The position numbers were made by a program, and so were the translations under genes. Positions 31,629-35,454 of a stretch of 35,454 nucleotides of DNA are shown here, one piece after another. Where the stretch lies: NCBI GenBank assembly GCA_016932815.1, contig JAFGCC010000012.1:1-35454 (forward strand), given 5' to 3'. The stretch's first letter is position 1; the number at the start of each line of letters is the position of its first letter. Under the pieces are notes generated by a model. It was not told where the DNA came from. It ran no database searches and saw only the letters and a program-made list of their open reading frames with translations. The DNA is from Microcaldota archaeon (lineage in GTDB: Archaea; Micrarchaeota; Micrarchaeia; Anstonellales; Bilamarchaeaceae).

Positions 31629-32084
31629 CTAGAGCCCAAGCTCCTCATTATGGCTCTCGCAATGGCAGTTGATTGCATCCAAATCGGTTTTGGGCTTGGT
31701 TTCCGCCTTGTTCTCCTTGAATTTCCTGCATGCGCTCTTTATCGTATTTAGCGGGAAGAGGATGCATTTTAGCCTGTGCGGGTTGTCGCTCAAATCGTCT
31801 CCGACTAATTCGAAGAGCTTGGAGCGGCCTATTGCCTCCACTTCTTCAAGAGTCATGCCCTTTACGAAAGAGGTTACCTGGGAAGCGGATGCGTTGCTGA
31901 ATGCGCAGAATGCGCCCTCATAGGATGCATCTATTATCCTCCCGTTTTCGATTTTCAGGTAAACCTGAATCGTGTCCCCGCAGGTGTTCATCCCCTCTTC
32001 GACTACCGAAGGGTTTTCCATTTTCTTCCGGTTTATGGGGTTCTTGAACAAATCCACGAATTTTGCATATCTTTTCTCGCTCAT
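31629..32084 (-). CDS. sufU: Iron-sulfur cluster scaffold, SufU/IscU family
   Basis: A 151-residue scaffold or sulfur-acceptor protein of the IscU/SufU family. The conserved ligands are Cys35 and Asp37 (NTCGDTIQVYL), Cys60 (GAFCAFSNASAS) and Cys107 (RLKCILFPLNTIK). The R-x-x-C-x-L-x-P context of the last one is more SufU-like than IscU-like. About 25 additional C-terminal residues end with a second cysteine cluster (INCHCESHNEELGL, Cys140 and Cys142) not usual in the family. It follows sufS by 23 nt on the minus strand and should receive sulfur from it. Confidence 0.9.
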   Translation of the reverse strand: MSEKRYAKFVDLFKNPINRKKMENPSVVEEGMNTCGDTIQVYLKIENGRIIDASYEGAFCAFSNASASQVTSFVKGMTLEEVEAIGRSKLFELVGDDLSDNPHRLKCILFPLNTIKSACRKFKENKAETKPKTDLDAINCHCESHNEELGL

Positions 32085-32107
32085 TCTTACACCTTTTTTT
32101 CTTCGAT

Positions 32108-33325
32108 TTATGACAACGCCTTTTTCACTTCTTCAATCCTCGGAACCAGGGAATCTATCTCCGCTTTAGTGTTGTAGAGCGCAAAGGAGGCCCTTGCCGA
32201 TGGGAGGATTTTCAATTCCTCGTGCAAGGGCTGTGCGCAATGGTAGCCAGAGCGCAGGGCAATCCCGTATTCATCCAAAAACGAGGAGAGGTCTATGGAG
32301 GAAATCCCCTCTATGTTGAAGGCGATTACGCCCGTCCTTTTTTCCGCTTCCTTTGGGCCGTATATTGTGAGCCCCTCAACCGCGCCCAGCTTCTCCATTG
32401 CGTATGATAAGAGGGAGAGTTCATGATTGCGCACCTTATCCATCCCCACATTCTTTAGGTATCTTGCGGCTTCCCCCAGCCCGATTACCCCTGCAACGTT
32501 GGGGGTTCCGGCTTCGAACTTGTGGGGAACTTCGGCCCACTTAAACGAATTGAGCTTTGCGTCTGCAACCATGTCGCCTCCGTATAAGAAGGGAGGCATT
32601 TCCTCTAGGAGTTCCTTTTTCCCATACAAAACCCCGATTCCCGTGGGTCCTAGCATCTTGTGCCCGGTAAATGCGAAAAAGTCGCAGTCCATCTCCTTTA
32701 CATCCACCTTCATGTGGGGAACGGACTGCGAGCCGTCTATTAGGATTTTGCCTCCGCTTTCGTGGATTATCTTCCCGAATTCGCGCGCGGGATTTATCGT
32801 TCCCAGGACGTTGGAAGCGTGCACGATTGAGGCGATTTTTGCCCCTTCCAGTTTCGGATATTCGGATTCGGGGATTATCCCTTCCCCATCCACTTTGAGG
32901 ACATCCAGCTTTGCGCCTTTCTTTTCTGCGAGGGCAACCCAGGGGATGTATCCTGAGTGGTGCTCCATTATGGTCGTTGCAATCTTATCCCCGTTTTTGA
33001 TGTTTGCTTCCCCGTAGGTTTTCGCAACCAGGTTGAGGGATTCGGATGCGTTCTTGGTGAATATGATTTCTTCGGGGGAGGCGTTTATGAATTGTGCAAT
33101 CTCTTTCCTTGCCTCCTCGTACATCATGGTGGATTCTTCGGAGAGCTTGTGTATCCCCCTGTGCACGTTTGCGTTGTGGTTTTTGTAATAATCGCAGATT
33201 GCGTCTATTACCTGCATTGGCTTCTGGGAGGTTGCCCCGTTATCCAGGTAGATTAGTGGATGCCCATTCACCTGCCGCTTTAGTATGGGAAAATCCTCCC
33301 TTATTTTTTCAACATTGAATTCCAT
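32108..33325 (-). CDS. sufS: Cysteine desulfurase SufS
   Basis: A 405-residue PLP enzyme that removes sulfur from cysteine for Fe-S cluster assembly. The PLP lysine is Lys223 in FTGHKMLGPTGIGVLYG and the persulfide cysteine is Cys363 in LRSGYHCAQPL, nearly the same positions as in bacterial SufS (group II). The N-terminus FNVEKIREDFPILKRQVNG and NVHRGIHKLSEEST are typical. The ATG at 33325 is preferred over a TTG at 33334. The order on the minus strand is Lrp-like regulator, sufS, sufU. No sufB, sufC or sufD is within the window. Confidence 0.96.
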   Translation of the reverse strand: MEFNVEKIREDFPILKRQVNGHPLIYLDNGATSQKPMQVIDAICDYYKNHNANVHRGIHKLSEESTMMYEEARKEIAQFINASPEEIIFTKNASESLNLVAKTYGEANIKNGDKIATTIMEHHSGYIPWVALAEKKGAKLDVLKVDGEGIIPESEYPKLEGAKIASIVHASNVLGTINPAREFGKIIHESGGKILIDGSQSVPHMKVDVKEMDCDFFAFTGHKMLGPTGIGVLYGKKELLEEMPPFLYGGDMVADAKLNSFKWAEVPHKFEAGTPNVAGVIGLGEAARYLKNVGMDKVRNHELSLLSYAMEKLGAVEGLTIYGPKEAEKRTGVIAFNIEGISSIDLSSFLDEYGIALRSGYHCAQPLHEELKILPSARASFALYNTKAEIDSLVPRIEEVKKALS

Positions 33326-33362
33326 TCTTACCAATCCTTTTTTCGTTTTCCCGATTCCACAC

Positions 33363-33779
33363 CTATTTTATCTTCTCAACGAGGGTTAGCGGGCACATCT
33401 CCTTTACCCCGTCTATTGCTTCTATGTGCCTCATTGCCTCCTTTACTATGCCCACAGGGCCCAGGACCTCCACCGCAAGAGTATATGGGCCGGTAGCGGT
33501 ATAGACCGCGGTTACAAGGGGGGCGCTCTTTATCGCTTCAAGCGTCTTTAGGTAGTTGCCCCGCGAAACATCGAGTGCGAGTATTGCGCGCTCCCACCCA
33601 ATCCTGCGCTCATTTAGCAGGATTGTGCTTCCTAGCACTATGCCCTTCTTCTTTAGCTTCTCAAGCCTTTTCCTTGCCGCAGGCTGGGAGATTCCCATTT
33701 CCTGCCCTATCTCGGCAAGGGAGAGCTTTGCGTTCTTTAGGAGCATATGCACTATGCGCATATCGGTTTCATCAAGCAC
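33363..33779 (-). CDS. Lrp/AsnC family transcription regulator
   Basis: A 138-residue protein with a GTG start. An N-terminal helix-turn-helix (about 1-55: LDETDMRIVHMLLKNAKLSL, then EIGQEMGISQPAARKRLEKL) is followed by a RAM ligand-binding domain (about 65-135: ERAILALDVSRGNYLKTLEA, VYTATGPYTLAVEV). Lrp/AsnC proteins form octamers and often sense amino acids. It is the first gene of the sufS-sufU operon (37 nt before sufS), so it may control sulfur mobilisation in response to an amino acid such as cysteine; this is inference. The palindrome over its own promoter suggests autoregulation. Confidence 0.93.
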   Translation of the reverse strand: MLDETDMRIVHMLLKNAKLSLAEIGQEMGISQPAARKRLEKLKKKGIVLGSTILLNERRIGWERAILALDVSRGNYLKTLEAIKSAPLVTAVYTATGPYTLAVEVLGPVGIVKEAMRHIEAIDGVKEMCPLTLVEKIK

Positions 33780-33788
33780 GTTTAGAAA

Positions 33789-33807
33789 TTAAACCAAAAG
33801 GGTTTAA
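33789..33807 (-). promoter_or_regulatory. Palindromic operator over the TATA box of the Lrp-sufS-sufU operon
   Basis: TTAAACC (33789-33795), 5-nt spacer AAAAG, GGTTTAA (33801-33807): a perfect 7-bp inverted repeat. On the minus strand TTTAAACC within it lies 22-29 nt before the GTG start of the regulator, the TATA position. Binding there would block TBP, a known mode of archaeal Lrp autoregulation. Confidence 0.5.
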
Positions 33808-33860
33808 AAAAAGAACTGTTGGGGTAGGGAGCACCCTATTGGCAGGGGGAGGGATTTCCC

Positions 33861-33868
33861 TTAAATAT
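33861..33868 (+). promoter_or_regulatory. TATA box of the fused Cys-rich gene C
   Basis: TTAAATAT, 25-32 nt before the ATG at 33893; leaderless spacing. Confidence 0.5.
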
Positions 33869-33892
33869 CTTTTAGGGTAAACTCCCAACCGG

Positions 33893-35454
33893 ATGGAGAA
33901 AACGCGCACCTACGAAGCGGTGAACCGGGCATTCAAGGACACTTCAAGGATACTCTTCAAAGAGGAAATAGGGGAGCTCTGCGATTTCGAGGAATATTTG
34001 GCGGAGTGCATCTTCCCCTTCAACGTCTTGGAGTCGCACGTTTCTGGCAAGGGCGTGGTGGTTCCCGCATACTACCCCCAGAAGGCGAAGATTTTCTCCC
34101 AGGATGAATTGGAGAGGGTGCAGTTTGCCCCCCTGGACATAAACCAGGTAAAGGATATCGACTCTTTGCTGGAAGCTGTTTCGGAGAACGTAAAATACTG
34201 TGGGAACCGGGTTTTCGGGCGGAACATGAACACGGAATGCGTGGATAACTGCATAGACTCAATGAACGTGATTTACTCTCTTAGCGCATGGAAATGCAAG
34301 AATGCCGCATTCGCATCCAATATGCGCGAATCGGAAAACGTGTTTGGCGCCACGCTCAATTCCTCTTCCAAGTTCCTGATTCACTGCTACCACGGAATCC
34401 ACGACACCAGGTGTTTTGGGAGCTTCTTCGCAGTCGAATCAAGCGACTGCTATTCCTGCTTCAACTGCACAAATTGCACGGATGCGCTCTTTTCCTTTAA
34501 TTTGAAGGGGAAACGGAACGTGATTGGTAATTTGGAGCTTCCAAAAGAGAGGTACCTGGAATTGAAGGGGAAACTTGTTTCGGAGATTGCGGCGTGGCTT
34601 AGGGAGAAAAAAAGCTTCCCGGCTGTGGAGGATATCGCCGTTCTTTATGGAGGGGCGAAAAAGGGCGGGGTGGAAGTGGATTCGCTGCCCCCTGCAAAAG
34701 AGGTTGCAAAAATTAATTCGCTCTTTGGGGCCGCTTCAAAAATTATTTTGGGAAAGGAGCTTGGGCCGGTTACCGATTACGAAGGGTGGCTGGTAAAATA
34801 CAGCGCGCGCGTAAAGCAAATCAGGGGCGCGTTCGGGAAGCCCGCATTGAGTGCGGAGCGCTGGGTGAAATTCGATTCCATTCCCGGAGAGAGGCTTGTG
34901 GGGCTTAAAGAAGCGCTGGAACTTGGGCAAAAAAAGAGGGTTTTGATTAAGGATGGGGAGGTTCCCTCCCTAAAAGAACTGCTAGAGCGGGTTGCGGAGA
35001 TTGCGTACTACTGCTGCGAATACACCGATGGAAAAAGCGGGGGGATTGTGCAGACCATGATTTCCTATGATGCGAATACCGCATTCAGGGTCGTAGACTG
35101 CACAGGCGGAAAAAAATGCGCATACTGCTCGCTTCCTGCATATTCCGAGCACGTTTACGGGGGAGCGCACATGCGGCTATTTAGGTCCAAATTCTGCATA
35201 AACTGCTTTGATTCTGTTAATTTGAACAACTGCTTTGAAGTGGATAATTGCCACGACACTTCGCATTCTATGTTCTGCCATAACTGCGAGAACGTATCGG
35301 ACTGCCTGTTTTGCTTTAATGTTAAGAACAAGAAATACGCGGTGGGGAACACTGAAGTGGGGCGGGAGGAGTTCCTGCGGGTAAAGAAGATTCTGCTTGA
35401 TTACGTGCTTGCGGAACTGGAAGGGAAAAAGAAGTGCGAATTAAGCATATTCAA
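33893..35454 (+). CDS. Cys-rich repeat protein C, natural fusion of the A and B modules (3' end cut)
   Basis: The frame is open from the ATG at 33893 to the window end: 520 codons, no stop. Residues 1-250 match protein A: TSRILFKEEIGELCDFEEYL, DIDSLLEAVSENVKYCGN, CYSCFNCTNC (186-195), then FNLKGKRNVIGNLELP and the helix YLELKGKLVSEIAAWL. Residues about 275-520 match protein B: FGAASKIILGKELGPVTDYE, CINCFDSVNLNNCFEVDNC (435-453), CHNCENVSDCLFCFN (462-476), the hallmark FNVKNKKYAVGNTEVG and a closing helix. By comparison with B, only a few codons should be missing. Family and function are not recognised; it appears cytosolic and rich in CxxC. It is divergent from the Lrp-sufS-sufU operon. Confidence 0.85.
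   Translation, partial: MEKTRTYEAVNRAFKDTSRILFKEEIGELCDFEEYLAECIFPFNVLESHVSGKGVVVPAYYPQKAKIFSQDELERVQFAPLDINQVKDIDSLLEAVSENVKYCGNRVFGRNMNTECVDNCIDSMNVIYSLSAWKCKNAAFASNMRESENVFGATLNSSSKFLIHCYHGIHDTRCFGSFFAVESSDCYSCFNCTNCTDALFSFNLKGKRNVIGNLELPKERYLELKGKLVSEIAAWLREKKSFPAVEDIAVLYGGAKKGGVEVDSLPPAKEVAKINSLFGAASKIILGKELGPVTDYEGWLVKYSARVKQIRGAFGKPALSAERWVKFDSIPGERLVGLKEALELGQKKRVLIKDGEVPSLKELLERVAEIAYYCCEYTDGKSGGIVQTMISYDANTAFRVVDCTGGKKCAYCSLPAYSEHVYGGAHMRLFRSKFCINCFDSVNLNNCFEVDNCHDTSHSMFCHNCENVSDCLFCFNVKNKKYAVGNTEVGREEFLRVKKILLDYVLAELEGKKKCELSIF

Overview
The window comes from an archaeon of medium-to-high GC content. The evidence is a set of archaeal/eukaryal-type information-processing genes: ribosomal proteins eL8 (L7Ae), eS28, eL24 and eL40, exosome subunit Csl4, RNA polymerase subunit L, Trm1, TruD, Dph2 and membrane-anchored LonB. 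TATA boxes also sit about 25-30 nt before many start codons, which suggests leaderless transcripts. The density is high: short gaps, 4-nt ATGA overlaps and one 32-bp divergent promoter region. Several genes carry long charged tails and there are lineage-specific paralogues, which would fit a DPANN-like or other poorly sampled archaeal lineage. The lineage cannot be fixed from this sequence alone.

Layout. 1-2597 (minus) is the 5' part of a very large secreted beta-helix protein that runs off the left edge. 2737-4135 holds two tandem ferredoxin-reductase-like flavoproteins, the first with degenerate motifs. 4319-6697 is PEP synthase, followed by a hairpin terminator, a 29-codon mini-ORF that repeats the start of Dph2, then dph2 and purC. 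8891-14571 is a long translation and nucleotide operon: eL8, eS28, eL24, ndk, a dUTPase/dCTP deaminase family protein, truD, trm1 and an unrecognised protein. 14734-15484 (minus) carries thpR and the small eL40 gene. 15517-18807 pairs a TldE/PmbA-like protein with LonB. 18804-20534 (minus) has a DUF373 membrane protein and a VOC-fold protein. 21313-23128 carries csl4, rpoL and an S26 signal peptidase with a large insert.

The right third is accessory in character. Two paralogous helical proteins (23197-24606) share a near-identical promoter and are separated by an array of nine 16-bp tandem repeats. A protein with a histone-H1-like N-terminal tail follows (24628-25518, minus). Next is an AT-richer gene for a probable HEPN-domain protein (25622-26683), a candidate acquired defence gene. 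Metal handling comes after it: an arrestin-like protein, a CopB-type P-type ATPase and a ferritin-like protein (26738-29872).

The most distinctive element is 30020-35454. It contains an unrecognised cysteine-rich repeat family in two arrangements: two translationally coupled genes A and B (30020-31566), and one gene C in which homologues of A and B are fused head to tail (33893 to beyond the window end). Between them on the minus strand is an Lrp/AsnC regulator - SufS - SufU iron-sulfur assembly operon with a palindromic operator over its promoter. The fusion predicts that A and B act together. The CxxC content and the cysteine desulfurase neighbour suggest, without proving, a role in metal, Fe-S or sulfur handling.
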